Below, in pieces: positions 1 to 7,779 of a stretch of 24,112 nucleotides of DNA (its first letter is position 1; every line of letters starts with the position of its first letter). The notes under the pieces are model-generated. The model was not told where the DNA came from. It was given only the letters and a program-made list of their open reading frames with translations, and did not search any database. Made by a program: the position numbers and the translations under genes. Origin of the DNA: Candidatus Parvarchaeota archaeon (GTDB lineage Archaea; Nanobdellota; Nanobdellia; Parvarchaeales; Parvarchaeaceae); NCBI GenBank assembly GCA_030044235.1, contig JASHWD010000008.1:1-24112 (forward strand), read 5' to 3'.

Positions 1-585
1 GCAAAAGTAAAAATGCAGGAATGGTTAGACAAAAAAGTTGGTAAAATGTCAAAAGGGATGAAACAACGGATAAATATAGCTGCTGCACTTTTAGGAGATC
101 CAGACATTGTCCTTTTAGATGAACCAACCACCGGCTTAGACCCTAGAGGGATGAGCGAAGTTAGGGACATAATAAAGGACCTAAAGAAGGAGAATAGATT
201 GATATTCATGAGTTCTCATATCTTAAGTGAAGTTTCTGAGATATGTGATGAAGTCGCAATGATAGATCATGGAAAGCTTTTGGCATACGGACCAATAGAA
301 GACGTAGTATCTAAATTTTCGGATAAGAGTGCTGGCATAGTGGAAGTCTCAGTTGTTAAGCCTCTACAAGATAGCGTCCTTAAAAGAGTAAGGAAAATAG
401 AAGGTGTTAAGAGCTTAGAAAAATTAGATACTAGAAGATTCAATTTAAGATTATCCGGCGGTGTAAAAACTCAACAAATAATATTAGCTAAATTAGTAAA
501 ACTTAATATAGGTGTAATAAGCTTTAAACCTTCTTCATCCGCATTGGAAGAAACTTACCTTAGCGTTTTTAAGGAAACGGTGTAA
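1..585 (+). CDS. ABC transporter ATP-binding protein (5' end outside window)
   Basis: Nucleotide-binding subunit of an ABC exporter, acting on the cytoplasmic face. The frame is open to base 1, so the first visible ATG at 13 is probably internal and the Walker A part lies upstream of the window. What is visible is the signature motif (MSKGMKQR), Walker B plus D-loop (VLLDEPTTGLDP) and the H-loop histidine (SSHILSE). A C-terminal extension of about 100 residues resembles the regulatory tail of drug/Na+/polysaccharide-type ATPases. The permease gene begins two bases after its stop, so the two form one transporter. Substrate cannot be told; drug or lipid export is the usual role of this subclass. 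Confidence 0.93.
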   Translation, partial: AKVKMQEWLDKKVGKMSKGMKQRINIAAALLGDPDIVLLDEPTTGLDPRGMSEVRDIIKDLKKENRLIFMSSHILSEVSEICDEVAMIDHGKLLAYGPIEDVVSKFSDKSAGIVEVSVVKPLQDSVLKRVRKIEGVKSLEKLDTRRFNLRLSGGVKTQQIILAKLVKLNIGVISFKPSSSALEETYLSVFKETV

Positions 586-587
586 AA

Positions 588-1445
588 ATGGAAAAATTAA
601 ATCTGGGTAAAAGAAATGTTGTACCAAATAGTTTTAATCAAATGCTTATAGTAACTAAATATTCTTTTCTGGACTATTTGAGATCTAGAAGATTCTTTGT
701 GCTTTTAATGATTGCTGTAATAATAGGTTTGGTACTTACCGGCGTAGTTGGATATTTCAAGCCAACAGCATTCCTATCTTCGGCGCTATCGTTTTATTCT
801 AGTTGGTGGGGTATGTCGGCAACTTTTATAGTCATACTTTCGGCGGTTTTCTTCGGTGGAGATGCGATTTCTGGTGAATTCCAAAATAAGACAGGCTATT
901 TTCTTGTAGGAAATCCAATAAGAAGATCCGCGATATATACAGGAAAGTATATAGCAGCATTCATAGGCGCTCTTATAATTCTTGCAGTATTCACAGCAAT
1001 AACTATCTGTAATGGACTTTATTACTTTGGTTCTGGTGGAGCTCCTTATCAATTCGCCGAATCTTTTCTTCTTTCTATCTTGTATATAGCATCTGCCTTG
1101 GGATTGACTTTCTTTTTTAGTTCGCTGTTCAAAAGCAGTACCATGTCAATACTAACTACGGTAATACTTTTGCTTTTCGCTTTTTCTTTAGTGCAGACAC
1201 TAGTAGCAACGCTTGCGAATATCCAGCCTTGGTTTATTCTTACTTATGGTGCACAAGTTATATCAAACGTGCTTTCAGCAACTTATCCTCCCGCAGTTAC
1301 TACTTCATCAGCTGGACCCGGTTCTCACTTTACATTAACTACATATAATGTTGGATTATACGAAGGAATTGCTATAATGCTCGTTTACTTCGCAGTTACT
1401 TCTATTGCTGGACTCTTAGTTTTCGAAAGAAAAGAATTCAATTAA
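588..1445 (+). CDS. ABC-2 type transporter permease
   Basis: Membrane subunit (285 aa) partnering the ATPase just upstream; two bases separate the genes, implying co-transcription and coupled translation. About six hydrophobic segments are visible (roughly residues 36-57, 77-93, 120-147, 159-181, 186-209, 258-280). After the second comes the conserved-looking stretch GDAISGEFQNKT, matching the G-x-I-x-x-E motif that ABC-2 permeases carry near the first cytoplasmic loop. Length and layout fit the ABC-2 (NatB/CcmB-like) family. Substrate is unknown; the MFS efflux gene next door hints at a multidrug or toxic-compound export locus. Confidence 0.88.
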   Translation: MEKLNLGKRNVVPNSFNQMLIVTKYSFLDYLRSRRFFVLLMIAVIIGLVLTGVVGYFKPTAFLSSALSFYSSWWGMSATFIVILSAVFFGGDAISGEFQNKTGYFLVGNPIRRSAIYTGKYIAAFIGALIILAVFTAITICNGLYYFGSGGAPYQFAESFLLSILYIASALGLTFFFSSLFKSSTMSILTTVILLLFAFSLVQTLVATLANIQPWFILTYGAQVISNVLSATYPPAVTTSSAGPGSHFTLTTYNVGLYEGIAIMLVYFAVTSIAGLLVFERKEFN

Positions 1446-1476
1446 AACAATGCTTACTTTGCTGTCCTATTAAACT

Positions 1477-2949
1477 ATGAAAAACTATGTGGAAAAACAA
1501 GATAGAAATAAAAATGAAAATATAATCTTAGCTATAATTGTCCTTGGGACTATGATGGCTGCTATAGACAGCACGATAGTTCTTCTAGCATTTCCGACCA
1601 TAGTAAATGGCCTGCATTCAAATTTTCTTAACGTAATCTGGGTAATATTAATTTATCTTTTGATAGTTACGGTTTTTACTACGCAATTAGGGAGGATTGG
1701 GGATATATTCGGTCGCGCAAGAATCTTCAATTTTGGATTCCTTATCTTCGCGATAAGCTCTTTTTTGTGTGGCCTTGCGAATACAGATGTATTTTTGATA
1801 ATTTCTCGGGGGATACAAGCAATTGGTGGCGCTATGATGGCTGCGAATAGTGGTGCAATAATAGCAGACACTTTTGAACCGCAAAGGAGAGGCCGTGCCT
1901 TTGGATTTACTTCGTTAGGCTGGACAGTAGGAGCTACTTTAGGTATAGTGCTCGGCGGGATTATAACGACTTTCCTCGGCTGGAGATATATATTTTTTAT
2001 AAACGTCCCTATAGGGATATTTGCTTTCATACTTGGATGGAAATATCTTGTTGACAACAAAAAGTTCCAAAGCAAATTAGATTTACCTGGAATGGTCCTT
2101 TTCGGCGCGGCAATATCACTTATCTCCTATGGCGTAATAAACTCCATAGCAAGTATTTTATCTACAACGGATATATTGGTGATTTTAGTCGGAATTATTG
2201 CATTAATAGCATTCGTATTTTTAGAGTTGCGTACAGAAAGCCCGATGCTAGATTTACGTCAATTTAAAAATAAAATTCTTAGATCCAGTCTTTTAGCTGC
2301 TTTCTTTCAAAGCCTGGGTTATTTAGCGATAGTATTTCTTATTATAATGTACATGCAAGGTATACGTGGCTTGTCTCCATTAGATGCATCTCTGATCCTT
2401 ATACCGGGTTACATTGTAGCCAGTTCGCTTGCACCATTAATGGGAAAACTTTCTGATAAAGTTGGCTCAAGAGAAATAGCTACTATAGGAATAGTGTTCA
2501 TGTGCGCCGCGATACTAATTTACCTAACTCTAAATTCGACAGTCCCTTCCTTTATTTGGATAATAATAGCTGCTTCTGTTGCATCTGGAGTTGGCTCAGC
2601 GATGTTTTTTCCCGCAAATAATCGCGCGGTTATGGCAAATGCTCAGACCGGAGCTTATGGAGCTACAAACGGTCTTTTAAGGACTATGAGTTCTTTAGGC
2701 ATAATGTTTAGTTTTGTACTTGTGATCTCTATAGCAGCTTATGCAATACCGCGTTCTACGGCTTTTGAAATATTCATAGGTAGCAGTGCACTAATAGGTA
2801 ATGTTTCAAATGCATTCATGTCAGGTATATATGCTGCGCTTTACGTTTCATTAGCAATACTTGTTGTGGCGGGGATATTGTCGGCGATTCGTGGAAAAGA
2901 CAATGTTCAGCAAAATTGGCCAAAGACTAATAATTACACTCAAAAATAA
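1477..2949 (+). CDS. MFS transporter, DHA2 (14-TM drug:H+ antiporter) type
   Basis: Major facilitator superfamily exporter of 490 aa, the length usual for 14-TM DHA2 proteins such as EmrB/QacA relatives. The N-terminal motif D-S-T-I-V-x-x-A-x-P-T-I (residues 31-42) is the DHA2 D1 motif. The loop GRIGDIFGRAR (72-82) is MFS motif A. GATLGIVLGGI in TM5 is an antiporter-type motif C. Probable role is proton-driven efflux of drugs or organic compounds. It lies 31 bases after the ABC permease on the same strand with no convincing TATA box between, so it may be in the same transcript. Its stop directly abuts the stop of the convergent SWIM gene. Confidence 0.92.
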   Translation: MKNYVEKQDRNKNENIILAIIVLGTMMAAIDSTIVLLAFPTIVNGLHSNFLNVIWVILIYLLIVTVFTTQLGRIGDIFGRARIFNFGFLIFAISSFLCGLANTDVFLIISRGIQAIGGAMMAANSGAIIADTFEPQRRGRAFGFTSLGWTVGATLGIVLGGIITTFLGWRYIFFINVPIGIFAFILGWKYLVDNKKFQSKLDLPGMVLFGAAISLISYGVINSIASILSTTDILVILVGIIALIAFVFLELRTESPMLDLRQFKNKILRSSLLAAFFQSLGYLAIVFLIIMYMQGIRGLSPLDASLILIPGYIVASSLAPLMGKLSDKVGSREIATIGIVFMCAAILIYLTLNSTVPSFIWIIIAASVASGVGSAMFFPANNRAVMANAQTGAYGATNGLLRTMSSLGIMFSFVLVISIAAYAIPRSTAFEIFIGSSALIGNVSNAFMSGIYAALYVSLAILVVAGILSAIRGKDNVQQNWPKTNNYTQK

Positions 2950-3261
2950 TCACTTTTGATTTAGCTTACTAGAATTTCTAATGTAAACATTTCTTAGTTT
3001 CAAGATGTGTTTACAAGGATTACCAAAAAACTCATAGGCTTCACAATCGCAATTACCGTAAATAAGATTTTTAGAAGCCGGTTCATATTCTGCATTAACT
3101 CTGTGAAAAAGTCCAGATCTAGATTCACTTTCTACATATCCAGAGATGTCAAGTTTTCTGCCGCTAGAAACAAAACCATAAATCTTAACGTCCTTTTCTT
3201 TCGATTCTATTATAGGATTTCCTACAAGGTCTTCTAGTCTTAAAAAGCGCGGACTTTCCAT
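2950..3261 (-). CDS. Small SWIM-type zinc-finger protein
   Basis: A 103-aa protein whose only recognisable domain is a C-terminal SWIM zinc finger, C-x-C-x9-C-x-H (C71, C73, C83, H85; FGNPCKH segment). SWIM fingers bind Zn2+ and mediate DNA or protein contacts; stand-alone versions are known in archaea, some linked to recombinase paralogues, but the partner here is not visible. The first 60 residues look like a short beta-rich unit. The ATG at 3261 has a TATA-like element about 27 bases upstream, supporting a leaderless start. It is divergent from the DUF981-like gene and ends base-to-base against the MFS gene. Confidence 0.82.
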   Translation of the reverse strand: MESPRFLRLEDLVGNPIIESKEKDVKIYGFVSSGRKLDISGYVESESRSGLFHRVNAEYEPASKNLIYGNCDCEAYEFFGNPCKHILKLRNVYIRNSSKLNQK

Positions 3262-3282
3262 TAACTTATAAAATTCTTATAG

Positions 3283-3293
3283 TTTTTATATCT
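3283..3293 (-). promoter_or_regulatory. TATA box for SWIM gene
   Basis: On the minus strand this reads AGATATAAAAA, centred about 27 bases before the ATG at 3261, the spacing expected if transcription starts at or next to the start codon. Confidence 0.55.
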
Positions 3294-3362
3294 TCAAAAA
3301 GCGAAATTACCTATTAACTATTTTAATTCAAAAATCTAGCTTTTTCTAGCAAGATTACGAAA

Positions 3363-3370
3363 GATATATA
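3363..3370 (+). promoter_or_regulatory. TATA box for DUF981-like gene
   Basis: GATATATA centred about 27 bases before the ATG at 3394. No Shine-Dalgarno lies before the ATG, so a leaderless transcript is likely. Confidence 0.6.
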
Positions 3371-3393
3371 ACTAAAAACTTACAATAATTAAT

Positions 3394-4023
3394 ATGGTGT
3401 TTGTAGACGAATTAGCTTATTACCTTTTCTTAGTCTCATTTGCGGTGTTTATTCTTGCGTATTTTCTTATTAAAGTTTATTTATCTTATCGTAAAGGAAA
3501 AATGGACGTCCGACCCGATTTAGAAGCCTTGTCTATTCCTTTGCTTTTCGTTGGCGGTTTTATGCTTGTAAGCGCCTTTGCTTTTCAATTATTGTGGCCT
3601 TTACCTGGCTCATTTAACATCTTATACTTTGACCCAATGGCGGCGTTCGGTTTAGTTCTAGTCGCATTTTCTCTATGTCTAAGATATAAAACAAAAACAC
3701 AATATGTTGGTTTCCTCGCATTGCTCGCAGGCTTAATGGTTATTTGGTATGGCTGGTCTGCTTGTTATAACATAGGTTTACCAAGTACTAGCAATGGTCT
3801 TAATATAGAAGTTTTAATGCTTTTTCTATTCTACGGAGGGGCGGCGGTATTAATGTATCCAGCTACAGTTATATTGGATAACTGGCCAAAAGCGAAAGGA
3901 GCGATGCCGGTAAGCTGGCTTATTCTTCTCGCGCTTCTATGTGCATTCTTAGTAGCTTCAGGACTTTTATCTTTCTATGTAGGTGGAATGGCGGTTCCAG
4001 CACATCTTCTTAATGCGCCTTGA
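3394..4023 (+). CDS. DUF981-like integral membrane protein
   Basis: Polytopic membrane protein of 209 aa with about six hydrophobic helices (around residues 7-30, 47-66, 80-97, 104-122, 138-161, 173-197). The loop LWPLPGSFNILYFDP (68-81) followed by a helix recalls the archaeal DUF981 family, whose members carry a similar W-P-L-P-G-x-x-N-I stretch. I base this on recall, not a search. No function is known for the family. It starts from its own TATA box, divergent from the SWIM gene, and ends 35 bases before the thioesterase gene. Confidence 0.72.
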   Translation: MVFVDELAYYLFLVSFAVFILAYFLIKVYLSYRKGKMDVRPDLEALSIPLLFVGGFMLVSAFAFQLLWPLPGSFNILYFDPMAAFGLVLVAFSLCLRYKTKTQYVGFLALLAGLMVIWYGWSACYNIGLPSTSNGLNIEVLMLFLFYGGAAVLMYPATVILDNWPKAKGAMPVSWLILLALLCAFLVASGLLSFYVGGMAVPAHLLNAP

Positions 4024-4028
4024 AGTAC

Positions 4029-4038
4029 TTTTAAATTA
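4029..4038 (+). promoter_or_regulatory. TATA box for thioesterase-prpB operon
   Basis: TTTTAAATTA centred about 26 bases before the ATG at 4059. This spacing is the main reason for preferring that ATG over the in-frame TTG at 4044. Confidence 0.55.
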
Positions 4039-4058
4039 GATAATTGATATTAAATTAT

Positions 4059-4532
4059 ATGAAAAGACTAGAAGAAAGTCTTCAAGAAAAATATGCTCCA
4101 AACAGCATTTGTTTTGGATGCGGTCCAAAGAATAAAAACGGCTTTAGAATTAGAAGCATAGTAAAAGGCGATAACGTAGTTGCAGAGTTTAAGCCTAAAA
4201 AATATTATCATGCGTTCAAAGGATATTTAAGTGGGGGCGCGATCTCCGTCGTTCTAGACTGTCACAGTAATTGGTCTGCTGCGTACTACATAATGAAAAA
4301 ACGTGGCGATAATAAGATACCTCCCACAGTAACCGCTGAATATACAGTTACATTCCTTAAGCCCACACCGATGGGTGTAAAACTGCAGCTTAAAGCAAGA
4401 TGTATAAATGTTTACGATAACAAAGCAGAGATAGAAACAGAACTCAGCGCAAATAACGAAGTAACAGCCAAAGCAAGAGGAATTTTCGTTGCAATAAAAG
4501 AAGGACACCCTGCATATAGCAGGTGGAATTAA
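4059..4532 (+). CDS. Hotdog-fold acyl-CoA thioesterase (PaaI/THEM4-like)
   Basis: Probable acyl-CoA thioesterase of 157 aa from the ATG at 4059. An in-frame TTG at 4044 would add five residues but lies too close to the TATA box. The N-terminal motif CFGCGPKNKNGFRI (C18, C21) is typical of one hotdog thioesterase branch. The active-site region HAFKGYLSGGAISVVLDC holds H51, the G59-G60 turn and D67 as candidate catalytic acid. The last codons contain AGGTGG, serving as Shine-Dalgarno for the methylisocitrate lyase gene that begins one base after the stop. Co-expression with prpB suggests a role in CoA recycling around propionate or acyl-CoA breakdown; the true substrate is unknown. Confidence 0.82.
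   Translation: MKRLEESLQEKYAPNSICFGCGPKNKNGFRIRSIVKGDNVVAEFKPKKYYHAFKGYLSGGAISVVLDCHSNWSAAYYIMKKRGDNKIPPTVTAEYTVTFLKPTPMGVKLQLKARCINVYDNKAEIETELSANNEVTAKARGIFVAIKEGHPAYSRWN
4521..4526 (+). promoter_or_regulatory. Shine-Dalgarno for prpB
   Basis: AGGTGG sits seven bases before the ATG at 4534, inside the end of the thioesterase gene. It marks prpB as an internal operon gene with translation coupled to the gene before it. Confidence 0.6.
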
Positions 4533-4533
4533 T

Positions 4534-5400
4534 ATGTCTGAAAAGAAAACAAATAAACTTAGTTTACTATTAAAAGAAGGATTTCTTTTAGTTCCCGGAG
4601 TTTTTAATCCGTTTACGGCTTTGTTAGCTAAAAAAGCCGGATTCAAAGCAATTTATCTATCCGGCGGCGCGCTGACTTCTTCTTTGGGTATACCAGACAT
4701 AGGAATACTAACACTCGATGAGGTGGTTGATTCGGTTAAAAAGATAAAAGCGGTAGTTGATCTTCCTTTAATAGTCGATATTGACACCGGCTTTGGAGAG
4801 CCAATAAATGTTTACAGAGCTGTTAAGGCGATTGAAGCCGCCGGAGCGGATGCCGTGCACATAGAAGATCAGCGCCTTCCTAAGAGATGTGGCCATCTAG
4901 ACGGGAAAGAAGTGATAGAAAAGGAAGAAATGCTTAAAAAGATAAAAGCTGCGATAAAAGCGCGTAAAGATATGTTAATAATTGCAAGAACCGACGCGCG
5001 CGCTGTAAACGGACTTGAAGATGCGATTAAAAGAGCAAATTTATATGTTAAAGCCGGCGCAGACATGATTTTTCCTGAAGCGCTTGTATCAGAGAAGGAA
5101 TTTGCAGAATTCTCAAGAAAAGTTTCTGGGCCGTTAATGGCAAATATGACTGAATTTGGCAAGACACCTTATATAAACGCCGCGACATTCCAAAAAATAG
5201 GTTATAATTGCGTCATCTTTCCAGTTACTGCTTTTAGGGCGGGCGCAAAGGCTATGGAAAAGACATTTAATATAATTGCTAAAGAAGGGACTCAGGTAAA
5301 TATTATAAAAGACCTGATGACTCGCGATGAACAATATGACGTAATAAACTATTCGTTTTATCAAGACTTAGACAAAGAGTTAGACAACGATAAGAAATGA
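4534..5400 (+). CDS. prpB: Methylisocitrate lyase (isocitrate lyase/PEP mutase superfamily)
   Basis: Predicted to split 2-methylisocitrate into pyruvate and succinate, the last step of the methylcitrate cycle for propionyl-CoA. The 288-aa length matches PrpB. Visible signatures are the substrate loop SSLGIPDIG, the metal-binding D-I-D pair (D82, D84) and KRCGHLDGK (117-125) with catalytic C119. The K-R/K-C-G-H motif marks lyases (PrpB, isocitrate lyase), whereas PEP mutases and oxaloacetate hydrolases lack it. It is second in an operon after the thioesterase. An isocitrate lyase activity cannot be excluded, but short length favours PrpB. The prpD-like gene lies downstream on the other strand; methylcitrate synthase is not in the window. 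Confidence 0.9.
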   Translation: MSEKKTNKLSLLLKEGFLLVPGVFNPFTALLAKKAGFKAIYLSGGALTSSLGIPDIGILTLDEVVDSVKKIKAVVDLPLIVDIDTGFGEPINVYRAVKAIEAAGADAVHIEDQRLPKRCGHLDGKEVIEKEEMLKKIKAAIKARKDMLIIARTDARAVNGLEDAIKRANLYVKAGADMIFPEALVSEKEFAEFSRKVSGPLMANMTEFGKTPYINAATFQKIGYNCVIFPVTAFRAGAKAMEKTFNIIAKEGTQVNIIKDLMTRDEQYDVINYSFYQDLDKELDNDKK

Positions 5401-5425
5401 TTCTCTTCGTACATAAAATAAAAAG

Positions 5426-5435
5426 TTTATATTTT
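5426..5435 (+). promoter_or_regulatory. TATA box for comA-family gene
   Basis: TTTATATTTT centred about 25 bases before the ATG at 5455, in the 54-base gap after prpB. It implies the comA-family gene has its own leaderless promoter in addition to any read-through. Confidence 0.55.
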
Positions 5436-5454
5436 AAATTAGATTTATCTTATT

Positions 5455-6306
5455 ATGTTTAATTCTAAATCAAAGCCTTTCGATTTTGTTTCTACAAGAA
5501 AGCCGCACGAAAAACCAAGAAATAGCGGTATAACTGAAATACGTGGGCCGTATTATTCTGCGGTAACTGCGGATTACTTAAAATCTCTGCTTGATGACTG
5601 GGGAGAATATGTAGACGGAATGAAGTTTGCTGGCGGTTCTTTTAGTTTGTTAACGGAAACGAAATTAAAAGAATACATAAAGATATGTCATGAACATGAC
5701 GTTTTCGTTGATACCGGCGGATGGATAGAGAGAGTTCTTGTAGACGGAAAAATAGCAGTCGATAACTATCTGAATAAATGTAAAGAACTAGGGATAGATG
5801 TTGTAGAAGTCTCGAGTGGGATGGCTCCAGAAGTAATGAACATGCGAATTGAAGAAAAAATAGCTCTAGTTAAAAAAATAAACCAAATGGGACTGAACCC
5901 AAAACCGGAAGTTTCTATTATGATTGGCGCTGGCGGCGGTACACATAGAATAGGCTATGATATGGATATGGAATATAGAGATATTGACGCCTTTATACAA
6001 GAGACAAGAGCGTACCTAGAAGCGGGCGCAAAGATTATAATGATCGAATCTGAAGGAATAACCGAGGACTTGCCGGCTGAAAAATGGAGATTAGATGTGA
6101 TAAAAAGACTCCTTGATGAATTTGGATACGAAAAACTTATGTTCGAAGCTTCCGACCCGCCGGTTTTTAAGTGGTATCTAAAGAATGTTAGTAGTAATGT
6201 TAATCTTTTTGTAGACCATTCGCAAATTGTTGAGTTTACAGCATGGAGATACGGTCTTTGGGGAGATAGAGATATATGGAAAGGTAAAAATATCTCCTAT
6301 AAATAA
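5455..6306 (+). CDS. comA: Phosphosulfolactate synthase family protein (ComA-like)
   Basis: A 283-aa protein of the ComA family, whose characterised members add sulfite to phosphoenolpyruvate to make (2R)-phospho-3-sulfolactate, the first step of coenzyme M synthesis. Family features visible are GITEIRGPYYS (26-36) near the start, the WGEYVDGMKFAGGSF strand-turn, repeated TIM-barrel strands (FVDTGGWIE, VVEVSSGM, PEVSIMIGAGGG) and an acidic pocket IIMIESEGI. Nothing else for coenzyme M synthesis or methanogenesis is in the window, so the real product is unsure; family members also occur in non-methanogens with unassigned roles. It follows prpB with its own TATA box, and its stop is two bases from the convergent prpD-like gene. 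Confidence 0.85.
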   Translation: MFNSKSKPFDFVSTRKPHEKPRNSGITEIRGPYYSAVTADYLKSLLDDWGEYVDGMKFAGGSFSLLTETKLKEYIKICHEHDVFVDTGGWIERVLVDGKIAVDNYLNKCKELGIDVVEVSSGMAPEVMNMRIEEKIALVKKINQMGLNPKPEVSIMIGAGGGTHRIGYDMDMEYRDIDAFIQETRAYLEAGAKIIMIESEGITEDLPAEKWRLDVIKRLLDEFGYEKLMFEASDPPVFKWYLKNVSSNVNLFVDHSQIVEFTAWRYGLWGDRDIWKGKNISYK

Positions 6307-6308
6307 AA

Positions 6309-7673
6309 TCACTTTACACGCAATAGGTTTATTAGGCCGCTTAAAGTCTTAGATTTCTCTAATGAATAAACCGCGTCTACTATGTTTTTCCTTTTATTAG
6401 CTTGAATAAATGGTTCCGTAAGGGAATTGAATTTTTCTCTTATTTCTTCATGGGTCATAGGATTATACGGATGCCCTCTTGGATCTTCTACTTTTTCAGA
6501 AAGTACATCACCGGATACTAGCTTTACCGTAACTTTATTTGCAACTCTTTTTGGATACATTGCTGTTAAAGATTTGTCTTCAGACACTTTTATTTTTTTC
6601 ATAAATTCAATTATTTTTCTATCTTTTAGCTTTTTTATCTCATAGGTTTTATTATCTATTTTGCCATCTAGTAAAGCCCTTCCAACTATGTAAGGTAAAC
6701 TATGGTCGGCGGTTTCTTTAGTTGTTGGGTGCCACTTTGCCGGATCGTTGCCAAGTATCGTAAAGCCAGCTTCTTGAGTCTCTATGTCGACGCTTAGAAT
6801 TTTATTTAAATCATCTATTTTTTTCCTTAAATTTAACGCGGCCCATATAGCACTTTGAGAATGGTACTCTGCGGGGAAATATTTTATACTAGTATCATTT
6901 ATCTTAAACGTGCCTTTTCTACCACCAAAAGATTCTAAGTTTATATCAAATTTTCCTGAAACTTGTTTCCAGAACCCCATATCTCCTTCGAAGATTGGCG
7001 AGGGCCCGGTCATGCCATTCTTAGCTAACATTACGGAAAAAAGCGCATTTCTAGCGGCCTCTGCAAATGAACAACCTTTCCACATAGACAATTCTCCAGA
7101 TCTGACCTGTCGCATCGTTATATGAGAATTTAAAGAAAGGTTTACCGCTTGAGTAAGTTGATCTACACTTAAGTTTAGGAGTTTTCCAGTAGAAAGCGCA
7201 ACGGAAACAAGGCCATAACAGACGTGGTCCCAACCACGATGTCGTATATCGGCAGCATCTGCCAGACGGCATTGAATTTCGTAAGCTAAGGCTATTGAGG
7301 TAATTAGCTCTTTTCCACTTGCACCAGTGCTTTCTGCAGCCGCTATGCACGCGGGAATATTATCACTAGGATGAGCTGGTTCCTTTGATAGATATGTATC
7401 ATTATAATCAAAATATCTTACCATTATTCCATTTACAAAAGCGGCAAGAGGCGGTGTAGTTGTTTGCCTAGTGCCCCACAACGTCGCAGATTTTTTAGTT
7501 TCTATCTTTTCGGCTATCTTCCGTGTTATAATTGCAGGGTCAACTTTAAATCCGCCGATAGCGCAACCGATCGCATCGATTATTCGGTCCTTTGTGTTGT
7601 TTAAAGTCACTTCGTCTAAATCTTCAAATCTTAAAGAATATGCATATCTGCTCAGCTCTTCTGCTAGTGTCAT
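6309..7673 (-). CDS. prpD: MmgE/PrpD family protein (2-methylcitrate dehydratase-like)
   Basis: Member of the MmgE/PrpD family (454 aa, normal length), predicted to dehydrate 2-methylcitrate to 2-methylaconitate. The N-terminal segment (DRIIDAIGCAIGGF, residues 29-42), the RYFDYNDTYL stretch followed by AHPSDNIPA, the GWDHVCYGLVSVALSTGKLL region and FPAEYHSQSA are all typical. Some family members act on other substrates (cis-aconitate decarboxylase, for one), so specificity is inferred from the prpB gene on the opposite strand. Together they could serve propionyl-CoA disposal. It is divergent from the M1 aminopeptidase; the upstream TATA-like element is slightly distant, so a leader of a few bases is possible. 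Confidence 0.88.
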   Translation of the reverse strand: MTLAEELSRYAYSLRFEDLDEVTLNNTKDRIIDAIGCAIGGFKVDPAIITRKIAEKIETKKSATLWGTRQTTTPPLAAFVNGIMVRYFDYNDTYLSKEPAHPSDNIPACIAAAESTGASGKELITSIALAYEIQCRLADAADIRHRGWDHVCYGLVSVALSTGKLLNLSVDQLTQAVNLSLNSHITMRQVRSGELSMWKGCSFAEAARNALFSVMLAKNGMTGPSPIFEGDMGFWKQVSGKFDINLESFGGRKGTFKINDTSIKYFPAEYHSQSAIWAALNLRKKIDDLNKILSVDIETQEAGFTILGNDPAKWHPTTKETADHSLPYIVGRALLDGKIDNKTYEIKKLKDRKIIEFMKKIKVSEDKSLTAMYPKRVANKVTVKLVSGDVLSEKVEDPRGHPYNPMTHEEIREKFNSLTEPFIQANKRKNIVDAVYSLEKSKTLSGLINLLRVK

Positions 7674-7703
7674 AAGATATAATTAATTATTGTCATGTTA
7701 TAC

Positions 7704-7710
7704 TTAAATA
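7704..7710 (-). promoter_or_regulatory. Candidate TATA element for prpD-like gene
   Basis: On the minus strand it reads TATTTAA, about 34 bases before the ATG at 7673. The spacing is longer than for other genes here, so confidence is modest. Confidence 0.35.
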
Positions 7711-7725
7711 TCCCCCTTCAATAAA

Positions 7726-7760
7726 GTAATAAAAAACCATCAAATTTTGGTTTTTATTAC
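7726..7760. repeat. Inverted repeat over the aminopeptidase promoter
   Basis: Left arm 7726-7739 reads GTAATAAAAAACCA; right arm 7748-7760 is its reverse complement apart from one missing A. The loop is eight bases. The right arm contains the TATA-like element of the M1 aminopeptidase gene, so binding of a dimeric regulator here would block its promoter. A hairpin in RNA is another reading. Confidence 0.55.
7750..7759 (+). promoter_or_regulatory. TATA box for M1 aminopeptidase gene
   Basis: GTTTTTATTA centred about 25 bases before the ATG at 7780, lying inside the right arm of the inverted repeat. It supports 7780 as the start rather than the in-frame TTG at 7747, which would lie upstream of the promoter element. 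Confidence 0.5.
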
Positions 7761-7779
7761 CAGAGGTTGTGGTATAATT

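Noticed and set aside
1653..2075. 140-aa open frame on the minus strand inside the MFS gene
   Set aside because: It is antisense to a clear 490-aa transporter, has no promoter or family motif, and its composition mirrors the coding strand.
3334..3360. Repeated CTAGC in AATCTAGC-T5-CTAGCAAGATT as a possible hairpin or operator
   Set aside because: The copies are direct repeats with imperfect outer arms; too short to distinguish from chance.
4044..4058. TTG start extending the thioesterase by five residues
   Set aside because: It lies only about 11 bases from the TATA centre, upstream of the expected transcript start.
7747..7779. TTG start extending the M1 aminopeptidase by 11 residues
   Set aside because: It begins within the palindrome and before the TATA element; the added residues do not resemble the family.
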